From contig NZ_FOCE01000001.1 of the NCBI RefSeq assembly GCF_900110025.1, positions 475,382 through 539,381 of the forward strand: a stretch of 64,000 nt of DNA. Reading direction: 5' to 3'. The position numbers and the translations under genes are program-made. Below, piece after piece: positions 1-8,309 of the stretch. A model generated the notes under the pieces. The model did not search any database. It saw nothing but the letters and a program-made list of their open reading frames with translations, and had not been told where the DNA came from. The DNA is from Gemmobacter aquatilis. Lineage in GTDB: Bacteria; Pseudomonadota; Alphaproteobacteria; Rhodobacterales; Rhodobacteraceae. Numbering within the stretch: the first letter of the stretch is position 1; every line of letters begins with the position of its first letter.

Positions 1-753
1 ATGGATCGCAAGCAGGGCAAGACACCGCTGGGCGCCACCGCCATTGTCGATCATGTCGATGTGCGCCGGATGCTGGCGCAGATGAAGGCCGAACTGTTCA
101 GCGCCCGCGCCATCGGTCTGGCCTGCGCCGTGGCGATCGACATGGCCCGCGCCACCGGCAGCGCCGAATGGCAGGCCCGCGCCGCGCTGCTGACCCCGAT
201 CATCAAGGCCTATGGCACCGACAGCGGCAACGAGGTGGCGCAACTGGGCGTGCAGGTGCATGGTGGCATGGGCTACATCGAGGAAACCGGCGCCGCGCAA
301 TTCGCCCGCGATGCGCGGATCACCGCGATTTACGAGGGCACCAACGGCATTCAGGCGATGGATCTGGTCGGGCGCAAGCTGATGGATGGGGGCGATGCCG
401 CCTATCGCCTGCTGCAAGAGGTGGAAGATCACGCCAAGAAAAGCCGCGATGTGCAGCCCGATCTGGCCACCGATGTCTGGAATGCGGCCGAGGCGCTGCG
501 CGAGGCCACTGAATGGCTGGTGGCGCAGGGCGCCGATGACCGCAACGCCGGGGCGGTGCCCTATCTGCGCGCCTTTGCGCGGGTGCTGGGCGCGCATTAC
601 CACCTGAAGGCCGCGCTGGCCGATGCCGCCCGCCTGCCGCTGGCCCGCGTGGCGATCAAGCGGCTGCTGCCGGAACACGCGGCGGCGCTGGCGCAGGTGC
701 GCGCAGGCGCGGCGGGGCTTTACGACCTGACCCCCGAAGCGCTCGCCTCGTGA
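1..753 (+). CDS. Acyl-CoA dehydrogenase, C-terminal part (cut by left edge)
   Basis: The frame is open from base 1, so the first Met is internal and only about 250 C-terminal residues of a roughly 600-residue enzyme are present. The fragment holds the end of the helical dehydrogenase domain, with the family motif IYEGTNGIQ (Y111, E112; the Glu is the usual catalytic base position), followed by a helical C-terminal extension. This long form resembles the DmdC-like (3-methylmercaptopropionyl-CoA dehydrogenase type) FAD-dependent acyl-CoA dehydrogenases, which oxidise acyl-CoA to enoyl-CoA. The true substrate cannot be told from the fragment. Its stop overlaps the start of the next gene (GTGA), so the two are probably co-translated. 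Confidence 0.9.
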   Translation: MDRKQGKTPLGATAIVDHVDVRRMLAQMKAELFSARAIGLACAVAIDMARATGSAEWQARAALLTPIIKAYGTDSGNEVAQLGVQVHGGMGYIEETGAAQFARDARITAIYEGTNGIQAMDLVGRKLMDGGDAAYRLLQEVEDHAKKSRDVQPDLATDVWNAAEALREATEWLVAQGADDRNAGAVPYLRAFARVLGAHYHLKAALADAARLPLARVAIKRLLPEHAAALAQVRAGAAGLYDLTPEALAS

Positions 754-1778
754 GCGGCGCGCCCATCCGCTATCCGTTCGAGGCGCCGGACCCCGGCGCC
801 TCGGTCGCCGTGGCCGAAGGCGTGCTGTGGCTGCGCCTGCCGCTGCCCATGGCGCTGGATCATGTCAACGTCTTCGCGCTGGAGGATGGCGACGGCTGGA
901 CCATTGTCGATACCGGCTTTGACAGCCGCAAGACCCGCGCGATCTGGGAGGCCCTGTTGGCAGGCCCCTTGCAGGGCCGCCCGGTGCGGCGCGTCGTCGT
1001 CACCCATCACCACCCCGATCACATCGGCCTTGCGGGCTGGTTTCAGGCCCGGGGCGCAGAGCTGGTCACCACCCGAACCGCCTGGCTTTATGCCCGGATG
1101 CTGACGCTGGACGCGCAGGAAAAGGCCACACCACAACAGATCGCCTTCTGGCGGGCCGCCGGGATGGACCCGGACATGCTGGCCCAGCGCAGCGCCGAAC
1201 GGCCCTTCAACTTCTGCGATGTCGTTCACCCGCTGCCGCCGGGCTTTACCCGGCTGGTGGAAGGCGGGCAGATCACCATGGGCGGGCGGCGCTGGCAGGT
1301 GCATATGGGCGACGGCCACGCCCCCGAACATGCCACGTTCTGGAGCCTGGACGACGATCTGGTGCTGGGCGGCGACCAGCTTCTGCCCTCGATTTCCGCC
1401 AATATCGGCGTCTACCCGACCGAGCCGGAGGCCGATCCGCTGGCCGACTGGATTGCTGCCTGCACCCGCTTCCTGCCGCTGGCAGAACCGCGCCATCTGG
1501 TGCTGCCCGGCCACAAGCTGCCCTTCACCGGTCTGCCCACCCGCCTGCGCCAGATGATCGAAAACCACGACAGCGCGCTGATCCGGCTGCATGATCACCT
1601 TGCCAGCCCGCGCACGGCCACCGGCTGCTTCCCCGCCCTGTTCAAACGCGAGATCGGCCCTGCCGAATACGGGCTGGCGCTGGTCGAATCGGTGGCGCAT
1701 CTGAACCACCTGCTGAACAAGGGGCTGGCGCAGCGCAGCATGGCCCCCGAAGGGCACTGGCTGTGGGAACAGGCCTGA
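750..1778 (+). CDS. MBL-fold metallo-hydrolase
   Basis: 342 residues. The metallo-beta-lactamase metal signature THHHPDH is at residues 85-91, preceded by the VDTGFDS strand/loop; later metal-ligand candidates sit in GHAPEHATFW, GGDQLLP and PGHKLPF. The C-terminal part after the MBL core is helical, as in family members with a small dimerisation/winged-helix tail. The GTG start overlaps the stop of the acyl-CoA dehydrogenase by 4 nt, which suggests an operon. Neighbourhood and fold suggest thioester or lactone hydrolysis linked to acyl-CoA metabolism, but that is inference; the family is functionally broad. Confidence 0.85.
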   Translation: MSGAPIRYPFEAPDPGASVAVAEGVLWLRLPLPMALDHVNVFALEDGDGWTIVDTGFDSRKTRAIWEALLAGPLQGRPVRRVVVTHHHPDHIGLAGWFQARGAELVTTRTAWLYARMLTLDAQEKATPQQIAFWRAAGMDPDMLAQRSAERPFNFCDVVHPLPPGFTRLVEGGQITMGGRRWQVHMGDGHAPEHATFWSLDDDLVLGGDQLLPSISANIGVYPTEPEADPLADWIAACTRFLPLAEPRHLVLPGHKLPFTGLPTRLRQMIENHDSALIRLHDHLASPRTATGCFPALFKREIGPAEYGLALVESVAHLNHLLNKGLAQRSMAPEGHWLWEQA

Positions 1779-1896
1779 TCGCCGCGCCAACTGTGGCCGC
1801 CGCACCGCAGCACGAAAGTGGCGGCTTCCGGGGCGTGACAGGGCGGCGTGAATCGGCTATTGGGCTGGAAACGCGATCATTTCAGGAGACGCAGCG

Positions 1897-2031
1897 ATGG
1901 GCGACCACAAGCAGGGCAGCATGGACATCCGCGCACAGGAAAAGACCTTTGCGGGCTTTATCCGCTTCACGATCTGGGGTGCGGGCATCTCGATCGCCGT
2001 GCTGATCTTCCTCGCTCTGGCGAATTCCTGA
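1897..2031 (+). CDS. aa3-type cytochrome c oxidase subunit IV (44 aa)
   Basis: A 44-residue protein with a good ribosome site (AGGAGA about 9 nt upstream of the ATG). A short polar N-terminus (MGDHKQGSMDIRAQEKTF) is followed by one transmembrane helix (about residues 21-42). This is the pattern of the bacterial aa3 oxidase subunit IV family (CoxIV_bac), the small non-catalytic subunit first described in Paracoccus, with the usual D-x-x-x-Q-E-K-T-F-x-G-F-x core. It would sit in the inner membrane with the aa3 oxidase. The other cox genes are not in this window. The gene is easily missed because of its size. Confidence 0.82.
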   Translation: MGDHKQGSMDIRAQEKTFAGFIRFTIWGAGISIAVLIFLALANS

Positions 2032-2058
2032 TCCACCCTTTCTGAACAGGAGCGCGCG

Positions 2059-2703
2059 ATGCGCCGTCATCTGCTGGCCCTCGGCCTTTTGGCCGCTCTG
2101 TCTGCCTGTGGCGCGGCGGAGCCGAAATGGGCCCCCGATCAGGCTGTCGCCGCCGCGCGCTATGTCCATGACGGGCCGCCAGCGGTGACCCTGTTCACCG
2201 TGATCAGCACCAGCAACGGGTCTGGTGCCCATTCCGGGCTGATGGTCAACGGGTCGCAGCGGATCATGTTCGATCCGGCGGGCAGCTGGCAATTGCCGCG
2301 TCTGGCCGAACGGAACGACGTGCATTTCGGCATGACCGACAAGATGGTCAATTTCTACATCGACTACCACGCCCGCGAAACTTACTACGTTGTCGAGCAG
2401 ACCAAGATCGTCTCGCCGCAGGTGGCCGAACTGGTGATGCAGCGCGCCATGGCACATGGTGCCGTTGCCAAGGCACATTGCACCAATTCGATCACCGAAA
2501 TCCTGCATGGCGTGCCCGGATTCGAGAGCATCGGCAGCACAATGATGCCCAAGAAACTGATGCGCCGCTTCGGCGAATTGCCGGGCGTGACCTCACGTAC
2601 CATCACCGATGACGATGCCGACGACAATCACGGCATCCTGCTGGTGCAGGCGGGCGATCCGCGCCTGCTCGACCCGACGGCGGCGGCCCCTGCCGCGCCG
2701 TAA
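2059..2703 (+). CDS. Putative lipoprotein of unknown function
   Basis: 214 residues starting 27 nt after the small oxidase subunit, with an AGGAG-like site. The N-terminus is a lipoprotein signal (MRRHLLALGLLAALSAC) with lipobox LSAC and Cys17 as the likely lipidated residue. The mature part has no motif I recognise; it includes a second cysteine in AHCTNSITEIL and an acidic DDDADDNHG stretch near the C-terminus. It is probably anchored to the inner or outer membrane on the periplasmic side. The gene ends 3 nt before the convergent azlD. No function is claimed. Confidence 0.75.
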   Translation: MRRHLLALGLLAALSACGAAEPKWAPDQAVAAARYVHDGPPAVTLFTVISTSNGSGAHSGLMVNGSQRIMFDPAGSWQLPRLAERNDVHFGMTDKMVNFYIDYHARETYYVVEQTKIVSPQVAELVMQRAMAHGAVAKAHCTNSITEILHGVPGFESIGSTMMPKKLMRRFGELPGVTSRTITDDDADDNHGILLVQAGDPRLLDPTAAAPAAP

Positions 2704-2706
2704 GGC

Positions 2707-3057
2707 TCAGCCGATCAACACCGGGGTCAGGTAAAGCACCGCCGCCCCGGTGAGGATCCCCAGCAAGACATTCCGGCTCAGCACCCCCGCCAGCACCGTG
2801 GCGCAGGCGGCGGCCAGCCGTGCCGGATCGGTCGCACCCGCCGTGGCCGCAGGCCAAAGCACCGCAGGTGCCACCAGCCCCGGAATCACCGCAACCGGCG
2901 TATAGCGCAGCAGGCGCTGCACCAGCGGTGGCAGCGTACGATCCCCGATAAGTCCCAGAAACGAGAAGCGCAGCAGAAAGGTGCCAGCCCCCAGCACCAG
3001 GATGACGGTCCACAACTGCCATTTGTCGGCGATGATCGGGGAAAGGGTCTGCGTCAT
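2707..3057 (-). CDS. azlD: AzlD-family branched-chain amino acid transport subunit
   Basis: 116 residues with four hydrophobic segments and the LRFSFLGLIGDR / RYTPVAVIPGLVAP pattern typical of AzlD. It is the small partner of the AzlC permease, and together they form an inner-membrane branched-chain amino acid exporter (YgaZH/AzlCD type). It lies 3 nt downstream of azlC on the same strand, the standard two-gene arrangement. It converges on the lipoprotein gene with 3 nt between stops. Confidence 0.88.
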   Translation of the reverse strand: MTQTLSPIIADKWQLWTVILVLGAGTFLLRFSFLGLIGDRTLPPLVQRLLRYTPVAVIPGLVAPAVLWPAATAGATDPARLAAACATVLAGVLSRNVLLGILTGAAVLYLTPVLIG

Positions 3058-3060
3058 CTG

Positions 3061-3795
3061 TCACGCCACCTTGCGCTTTTCGGTCAGGGTTTCCACGGCG
3101 GCGCCGGTCATCATCGCGGCCACACCCGCCACAAGCAGGCCACTGGAATAGGGCATCCACCACAGCGCCAGCGTCACCCCCACCGAAACGGCTGCGGCGG
3201 CCAGATTGGCCCGCCCGCGCAGCATCGGCGCGACAGTGGCCAGAAAACAGATCGGTACCGCGAAATCCAGCGCGTATTCCGGCGGAATCGCCTTGCCGAA
3301 GGTCACCCCCAGCCAGGTCGCCACATACCAGAACGGGCAGAGCGGCAGCGCCACGCCGAAAAAGAAGGCAGCCTTCTCGGCCGGGGGGCTGGCGGGGCGG
3401 CGCTGATACTCCACCATGCTGGCCACGAATGACTGATCCATCAGACAATAGGCCAGACAGGCCCGCACCGTGGGCGGTGTTGCGCCCAGATGCGGCGTCA
3501 GCGCGGCAGAATACATCGCCAAGCGCAGATTGACCGCCAGCGCGGTCAGGATGACGATGAACAGCGGCGCCCCGTCTTGGATCAGTTGCAGCGCCGCGAA
3601 CTGCGCGGCCCCCGCGATGACGATGACAGAAAAGCCCATCGTCTCGATCAATCCCATGCCCGCCGCAGCGGCAGCCACACCGAATACAACGCCGAAAGGC
3701 ACCACGATGATCAGGAACGGCAAAGAAACGAAGACACCGCGCAAAAGTGCAGCGCGCAGCAGCGAAGGCGTTGGCGAAGGCGGGGGGGCGGTCAT
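3061..3795 (-). CDS. azlC: AzlC-family amino acid permease
   Basis: 244 residues, strongly hydrophobic after a short cytoplasmic N-terminus. It carries family landmarks PFGVVFG, GAAQFA and LAYCLMDQSF. AzlC/YgaZ is the large subunit of a proton-motive-force-driven branched-chain amino acid exporter. The gene leads the azlCD pair and is divergent from mobA with 74 bp between start codons, so both promoters must lie in that short gap. Confidence 0.9.
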   Translation of the reverse strand: MTAPPPSPTPSLLRAALLRGVFVSLPFLIIVVPFGVVFGVAAAAAGMGLIETMGFSVIVIAGAAQFAALQLIQDGAPLFIVILTALAVNLRLAMYSAALTPHLGATPPTVRACLAYCLMDQSFVASMVEYQRRPASPPAEKAAFFFGVALPLCPFWYVATWLGVTFGKAIPPEYALDFAVPICFLATVAPMLRGRANLAAAAVSVGVTLALWWMPYSSGLLVAGVAAMMTGAAVETLTEKRKVA

Positions 3796-3869
3796 TCCGG
3801 GTTCCGGCTTTACGGAGAGGATGACACGGCTTAGGCCTTTGCCTCGGGCGATGCAATCGGAGAGGCCGC

Positions 3870-4451
3870 GTGCGGATATTCGGAACGGTGCTATGCGGCG
3901 GGGCGGGGCGGCGGATGGGCGGCGTCGACAAGGCGCTGCTGCGTCTGGCGGGGCAACCGCTGGTCACCCATGCGCAAGACCGGCTGGAACCGCAGGTCGA
4001 ACGGCTGGCCCTGTCGGCAAATGGCGATCCGGCGCGGCTGGGCTTCACCGGCCTGCCGGTGCTGGCCGATCCGCTGGGCGCCGGGCCGCTGGCCGGTGTG
4101 CTGGCCGCGCTGGATTGGGCGGCACCGCTGGGGGCGGATGCGGTGGTGTCGGTTCCGGTCGATACGCCCTTCCTGCCCGGCGATCTGGTGCCGCGCCTGT
4201 GGCTGGCGGGCGATGGCGGGCTGGCGGTGGCGCGCTGTGGCGACCGGCTGCACCCGACCTGCGCGCTCTGGCCCGTGGCGCTGCGCGAGGCGCTGCGCAG
4301 CGCGCTGGCGGCGGGCGCGTTCAAGGTGATGGCCTTTGCCGCCACCCATGCCGCCGCCGAAGCGCCGTTTCCGGGCGGCGATCCCGACCCGTTCCTGAAC
4401 CTCAACACCCCCGAAGATCTGGCGCGCGCCGAAGCCGCGCTCGCGCGATGA
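3870..4451 (+). CDS. mobA: Molybdenum cofactor guanylyltransferase MobA
   Basis: 193 residues from a GTG start. The nucleotidyltransferase loop LCGGAGRRMGGVDK (residues 8-21) and the metal-binding VPVDTPFLP segment identify MobA, which transfers GMP from GTP to molybdopterin to make the bis-MGD cofactor of DMSO-reductase-family enzymes in the cytoplasm. The next gene starts inside its stop codon (ATGA), and a GNAT gene follows in the same way, so the three are translationally coupled. Confidence 0.93.
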   Translation: MRIFGTVLCGGAGRRMGGVDKALLRLAGQPLVTHAQDRLEPQVERLALSANGDPARLGFTGLPVLADPLGAGPLAGVLAALDWAAPLGADAVVSVPVDTPFLPGDLVPRLWLAGDGGLAVARCGDRLHPTCALWPVALREALRSALAAGAFKVMAFAATHAAAEAPFPGGDPDPFLNLNTPEDLARAEAALAR

Positions 4452-5287
4452 CCAGCTTTGACCGCGTGGCGGTGGTCGATTGGTCCGCCGCCTCAACCCT
4501 GTCGCCCGCGCGGCCTTCGCCTGATGCAATCTGGATCGGCCTCTGCGGACCAGAGGGCGCGGCGGAATACTACCACCGCAGCCGCGACAGTGCCGAGGCT
4601 GCGCTGCGCGCCCTGATCGCGCAGCCGGGGCGCTGGCTGATCGGCTTCGATTTCCCGATGGGCTATCCGCAGGGCTTTGCCGCCCGGCTGACCGGACACA
4701 GCGGTGCGCCTGCGATCTGGCACTGGCTGGCAGACCGGATCACCGATGCGCCCGACAACCGCAACAACCGCTTCACGGTCGCCGCCGCGATCAACCGCCA
4801 GTTCGGGGCTGGGCCGTTCTGGGGCCGCCCCGCCGCATTGGCGCTGCCCGATCTGCCCGCCCGTAAAACGGTGAACTACCCCGCGCTTGGCCTGACCGAA
4901 CGCCGCCTGATCGAACAGCGCGTGCCGCGCGCCCAGCCGGTCTGGAAGCTTTACACCACCGGCTCGGTCGGCTCGCAGGCGCTGATGGGGCTGCCGCGCA
5001 TCGCAAGGCTGGCCGCCCTGCCGGGGGTCAGCGTCTGGCCGTTCCAGCCGCCCGCGCGGGTGGTGCTGGCCGAGGTCTATCCCTCGCTGCTCGACCCGCT
5101 GGTGCGCGCCGCCCCCGGCATCAAGGACGCCGCACAGGTGCGGCTGCTGGCGCGGGCACTGTGGCGGCTGGCGCAGGCCGGGCGGCTGGCCCCGCTGCTG
5201 GCCGATGTGCCGCCCGAAGCGCAGGCCGAAGAAGGCTGGATCCTTGGCGCAGGCCATGGCGCCCTGCTCTGCGAGGCCGCCGCATGA
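4448..5287 (+). CDS. DUF429-like predicted RNase H-fold protein, mobA partner
   Basis: 279 residues, start fused to the mobA stop (ATGA). It begins with a VAVVDWSAAS strand-loop, then LIGFDFPMGYP, AEVYPSLL, and a C-terminal KDAAQVR plus EEGWILGAGH. An early Asp on a first strand, a second Asp on a later strand and a late acidic cluster resemble DUF429-type proteins with a predicted RNase H-like fold. Homologues beside mobA are often labelled as molybdopterin-guanine dinucleotide synthesis proteins, apparently from position alone. The role is unknown: coupling argues for a link with molybdenum cofactor, the fold hints at a nuclease or phosphotransfer enzyme. Confidence 0.7.
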   Translation: MTSFDRVAVVDWSAASTLSPARPSPDAIWIGLCGPEGAAEYYHRSRDSAEAALRALIAQPGRWLIGFDFPMGYPQGFAARLTGHSGAPAIWHWLADRITDAPDNRNNRFTVAAAINRQFGAGPFWGRPAALALPDLPARKTVNYPALGLTERRLIEQRVPRAQPVWKLYTTGSVGSQALMGLPRIARLAALPGVSVWPFQPPARVVLAEVYPSLLDPLVRAAPGIKDAAQVRLLARALWRLAQAGRLAPLLADVPPEAQAEEGWILGAGHGALLCEAAA

Positions 5288-5868
5288 CCTTCACCCTCCA
5301 GCTTGGCATCGACGAGCGTCAGCGCGACACCGCCGCCCGGCTGTATTGGGAGGCGTTCGGCAGCAAGCTGGGCCGAGTGATGGGACCAGAGGCAAAAGCG
5401 CTGGCTTACCTCAACCGCGTGATCCGCTGCGATCATGCGGTGGCGGCGCTGCAAGATGGCCAGTTGATCGGGCTGGCCGGGTTCAAATCACCGCTGGGCG
5501 GCTTTGCCGATGGCGGCTGGCACGACATGCGCGCGGTCTATGGCACGCCGGGCGCGGTCTGGCGGCTGGCGCTGCTGATGGCGCTGACCCGCGAGGTGGA
5601 CAATCTGCGCTTTCTGGTGGACGGGATCTGCGTCGCCCGCCCCCATCGCGGGCAAGGCGTCGGCGCGGCGCTGCTGGGCGGGCTGTGCGATGTGGCCCGG
5701 GCGCGCGGCTATGGCGCGGTGCGGCTGGAGGTGGTCGACACCAATCTGCGCGCCCGTGCGCTGTATGAACGCCAGGGCTTTCGCGTGACCCGGCGCGACG
5801 AGATGGGCGTGCTGCGCCACGCCTTCGGCTTTGCCGCCACCACGACGATGATCTGCGATCTGGCCTGA
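5284..5868 (+). CDS. GNAT-family N-acetyltransferase
   Basis: 194 residues, start overlapping the previous stop (ATGA). The acetyl-CoA-binding motif A is clear: VDGICVARPHRGQGVGAALL (R/Q-x-x-G-x-G/A), followed by LEVVDTNLRARALYERQGF, the usual motif B region. It transfers an acetyl group from acetyl-CoA to an unknown amine. It is the last gene of the mobA-led unit; 60 bp separate it from the LysE-type gene. Confidence 0.88.
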   Translation: MTFTLQLGIDERQRDTAARLYWEAFGSKLGRVMGPEAKALAYLNRVIRCDHAVAALQDGQLIGLAGFKSPLGGFADGGWHDMRAVYGTPGAVWRLALLMALTREVDNLRFLVDGICVARPHRGQGVGAALLGGLCDVARARGYGAVRLEVVDTNLRARALYERQGFRVTRRDEMGVLRHAFGFAATTTMICDLA

Positions 5869-5928
5869 CAGCGGGGCTTGCCGGATCGCGCGGGCCGTCT
5901 AATCTGTCCGCAACCTGATGGAGGTGCC

Positions 5929-6537
5929 ATGTCGCCCGAATTCCTGCTGACCGCGTTTATTGTCTGCATCACGCCCGGAATCGGCGTGATCTATACCCTG
6001 TCGATGACGCTGGGCGGCGGCTGGCGCGCCGGGGTCTGGGCCGCGATCGGCTGCACATTGGCCACGGTGCTGCATCTGGCGGTGGCGCTGGCCGGGCTGG
6101 CGGCGCTGCTGCTGACCAGCGCATTGCTGTTTCAGGCGGTGAAATTCGCCGGGGTCGCCTATCTTTTGTGGATGGCCTGGGCCGTGCTGCAAGGGTCGGG
6201 CGGGATGGACATCGCGCCTGCCGCCCCCGCCCCGGCGCTGCGGGTGATCTGGCGCGGCATCCTGCTCAACATCCTCAACCCCAAGCTGCCACTGTTCTTC
6301 GTGGCCTTCCTGCCGCAATTCCTGCCCGCCGAAGGCGCGACGCTGGCGCAGATGGCCGAACTCGGCGCCGGGTTTTCGGCGATGACGCTGCTGACCTTCC
6401 TGTTCTATGCCGGGCTTGCCGCCTCGGGGCGGCAGATGCTGCTCGACAGCCCCTCGGTGATGCGCTGGATGCGCCGGGCCTTCGCCGCCTCTTTCGCGGC
6501 GCTGGGGCTGCGGTTGGCAATGGAGCGCGCGGCCTGA
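5929..6537 (+). CDS. LysE/RhtB-family amino acid exporter
   Basis: 202 residues with about six hydrophobic segments and a short polar linker after residue 90. The N-terminal [20 protein letters not shown] and the [20 protein letters not shown] segment are hallmarks of the LysE/RhtB translocator family, inner-membrane exporters of amino acids or derivatives. The ATG at 5929 was chosen because it has a GGAGGTG-like site just upstream; an in-frame upstream start would add an untypical N-terminus. The substrate cannot be predicted. Confidence 0.88.
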   Translation: MSPEFLLTAFIVCITPGIGVIYTLSMTLGGGWRAGVWAAIGCTLATVLHLAVALAGLAALLLTSALLFQAVKFAGVAYLLWMAWAVLQGSGGMDIAPAAPAPALRVIWRGILLNILNPKLPLFFVAFLPQFLPAEGATLAQMAELGAGFSAMTLLTFLFYAGLAASGRQMLLDSPSVMRWMRRAFAASFAALGLRLAMERAA

Positions 6538-6590
6538 GCGCTGCGGGTGCTGGCATCGGCCCGCGGGGCACGCTAATGGGGGCCGATGTA

Positions 6591-6654
6591 GGGGGGCTGT
6601 CTGCCCCCCGTCGCCTGACGGCGACTCCCCCCGAGAGTATTTGGACCAGGGTGA
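6591..6654 (+). repeat. Dispersed hairpin-TATTT element, copy A
   Basis: A G-run (6591-6596) is followed by a C-run (6604-6609), a perfect 6-bp hairpin (6610-6615 with 6620-6625, loop TGAC), a second C-run, then CCGAGAGTATTTGGACCAGG. The same architecture recurs at six other intergenic sites here. The tail runs right up to the rnhA start codon. Pairing of the outer G- and C-runs around the hairpin followed by TATTT could form a terminator-like structure. Confidence 0.6.
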
Positions 6655-6656
6655 AT

Positions 6657-7124
6657 ATGGCAGAGCTTTTCGCGTATACCGATGGGGCCTGTTCCGGCAA
6701 TCCGGGGCCGGGTGGCTGGGGCGTGCTGATGCTGGCGCGCGAGGCCGGTGCGGTGGTGAAGGAACGCACGCTGAACGGTGGCGAGGCCGATACCACCAAC
6801 AACCGCATGGAATTGCTGGCGGCGATTTCCGCGCTGGAAGCGCTGAACCGCCCGTCCGAGCTGACCATCGTCACCGACAGCGCCTATGTGAAGAACGGCG
6901 TCACAAGCTGGATCTTCGGCTGGAAGCGCAATGGCTGGAAAACCGCCGACCGCAAACCGGTGAAGAATGTCGATCTGTGGCAGCGCCTGGACGAAGCGCA
7001 GGCGCGTCACAAGGTGACGTGGAAATGGATCAAGGGCCATGCCGGCCATGCCGAGAACGAACGCGCCGACGAACTGGCCCGGGCGGGCATGGCGCCGTTC
7101 AAGCCGAAAAAGAGCCCGGCATGA
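6657..7124 (+). CDS. rnhA: Ribonuclease HI
   Basis: 155 residues, the normal length. The four acidic active-site residues are in place: D in [17 protein letters not shown] in [11 protein letters not shown] in VTDSAYV, and D in NERADELA; the flexible KGHAGHAEN loop is also present. It removes the RNA strand of RNA-DNA hybrids in the cytoplasm. The ATG at 6657 is used; a GTG two codons upstream is possible. It overlaps the following TRIC gene by 4 nt. Confidence 0.96.
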   Translation: MAELFAYTDGACSGNPGPGGWGVLMLAREAGAVVKERTLNGGEADTTNNRMELLAAISALEALNRPSELTIVTDSAYVKNGVTSWIFGWKRNGWKTADRKPVKNVDLWQRLDEAQARHKVTWKWIKGHAGHAENERADELARAGMAPFKPKKSPA

Positions 7125-7744
7125 CGCTGCTTTCCGCGCTCGACTATGCCTCGGTCGCGGTGTTTGCGCTGACCGGCGCGCTGGTGGCCAGCCGGGCGCA
7201 ACTGGATCTGGTGGGCTTCATCTTCATCGCCTGCCTGACCGCCGTGGGCGGCGGCACGCTGCGCGATGTGATGCTGGACCGCGCGCCGTTCTGGGTGACC
7301 GATCCGGTGGTGATCGCGGTGGCGGCGGCGGCGGCGGTGCTGGTGTTCTTTGCCGCGCACCGGCTGGAAAGCCGCTATCGCGCGCTGCTGTGGCTGGATG
7401 CCTGCGCGCTGGCGGTGGCGGTGCCAGCCGGTGTGGGCGTGGCGCTGGGGGCCGAGGTTGGCTGGCCGGTGGTGCTGGTCATGGGGATGATCACCGGCTG
7501 CATGGGCGGGCTGATGCGCGATGTCGTCTGCAACGAGGTGCCGCTGGTGCTGAAACAGGGCGAGATCTATGTCACCGCCGCCTTTGCCGGGGCGCTGGCC
7601 GCCGTTGTGCTGGCCGGGCTGGGCCGCGACGGCGCGCTGATCGCCTGCGCCGTGGTGACCTTCGTGCTGCGCGCAGGCTCCATCGCCTTTGGCTGGCGGT
7701 TGCCGGTCTATCGCCCACGCCCGCCGCGCGATGGCCTCAGGTAA
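7121..7744 (+). CDS. TRIC/YadS-family membrane protein (UPF0126)
   Basis: 207 residues built of two similar three-helix units, each carrying a glycine-rich break plus [12 protein letters not shown] in the first and [13 protein letters not shown] in the second. This duplicated pattern is diagnostic of prokaryotic TRIC-type (YadS/YicG) proteins, structurally trimeric cation channels; YicG-like members are linked to glycine uptake. The start overlaps the rnhA stop (ATGA). It converges on the DHFR-like gene with 8 nt between stops. Confidence 0.88.
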   Translation: MTLLSALDYASVAVFALTGALVASRAQLDLVGFIFIACLTAVGGGTLRDVMLDRAPFWVTDPVVIAVAAAAAVLVFFAAHRLESRYRALLWLDACALAVAVPAGVGVALGAEVGWPVVLVMGMITGCMGGLMRDVVCNEVPLVLKQGEIYVTAAFAGALAAVVLAGLGRDGALIACAVVTFVLRAGSIAFGWRLPVYRPRPPRDGLR

Positions 7745-7752
7745 AGACTGGC

Positions 7753-8268
7753 TCAGGTAAAGCGGTAATCCAGCATCACCATGCCCATCGGCAGCGTCTG
7801 CACCCCGGTCAGTTGCGGGACGCGGGCGGGGGGCGTTTCGGGGAACAGCCGCACCCCCTGCCCCAACAGATGCGGCACCACGCAAAGCTGCAGCCGGTCC
7901 ATCAGGCCCAGCGTCAGGAAGGCGCCTTGCAGCATCGGCCCGCCCACGATCCAGGCATCCTTCGGCTGCGCCCGCAGCACCTGCGCCAGCGCCGGAAGAT
8001 CGCCCTCCCACCGTGACGCCCCACCCCACAGCGGCGGGCTGACCTGCCCGACCACGATGCCCGCCTGCCCCGGATAGGGCCATTCTGGCGCAAGGGACGG
8101 CAGTTGTTCATAGGTGCGCCGCCCCAGAACCACCGTGCCGATTTCGGCGATGAAATCGCCATAGCCCCAATCGACCGCCTCAAACGGGGCCAGCCAGCCG
8201 ACCCCGCCGGAAGCATCCGCCGCGAAGCCGTCAAGGCTTGTCGCCATCATGCCGCGAATCGCGCCCAT
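7753..8268 (-). CDS. Dihydrofolate reductase-family protein (RibD C-terminal type)
   Basis: 171 residues. N-terminal MMATSLDGFAADASGGVGWL, then GTVVLGRRTYEQL and DAWIVGGPMLQGAFL match the NADPH-binding fold shared by dihydrofolate reductase and the RibD reductase domain. Proteins of this size usually are stand-alone reductases of unknown substrate, not the essential FolA. It is divergent from a TetR regulator with only 41 bp between, containing a near-perfect palindrome, so it is the likely target of that regulator. Confidence 0.87.
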   Translation of the reverse strand: MGAIRGMMATSLDGFAADASGGVGWLAPFEAVDWGYGDFIAEIGTVVLGRRTYEQLPSLAPEWPYPGQAGIVVGQVSPPLWGGASRWEGDLPALAQVLRAQPKDAWIVGGPMLQGAFLTLGLMDRLQLCVVPHLLGQGVRLFPETPPARVPQLTGVQTLPMGMVMLDYRFT

Positions 8269-8280
8269 ATTTGCCTTTTC

Positions 8281-8300
8281 ATAACCGAATGTTCGTTTAT
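8281..8300. promoter_or_regulatory. Probable TetR operator (inverted repeat)
   Basis: ATAACCGAA-TG-TTCGTTTAT: two 9-bp arms around a 2-bp centre with a single mismatch. It lies in the 41-bp gap between the divergent DHFR-like and TetR genes and sits in an AT-rich pocket, where it would overlap both promoters. Size and symmetry fit a TetR dimer site; autoregulation plus control of the reductase is the natural reading. Confidence 0.65.
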
Positions 8301-8309
8301 TATTAACAT

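Noticed and set aside
1-3. ATG at base 1 as a true start
   Set aside because: The protein starts in the middle of an acyl-CoA dehydrogenase, so this is an internal Met at a window cut.
2603-4408. 601-codon open frame on the minus strand across azlC and mobA
   Set aside because: It is antisense or out of frame to two well-supported gene families, its product is low-complexity Arg/Ala/Gly and it has no domain. High GC keeps such frames open by chance.
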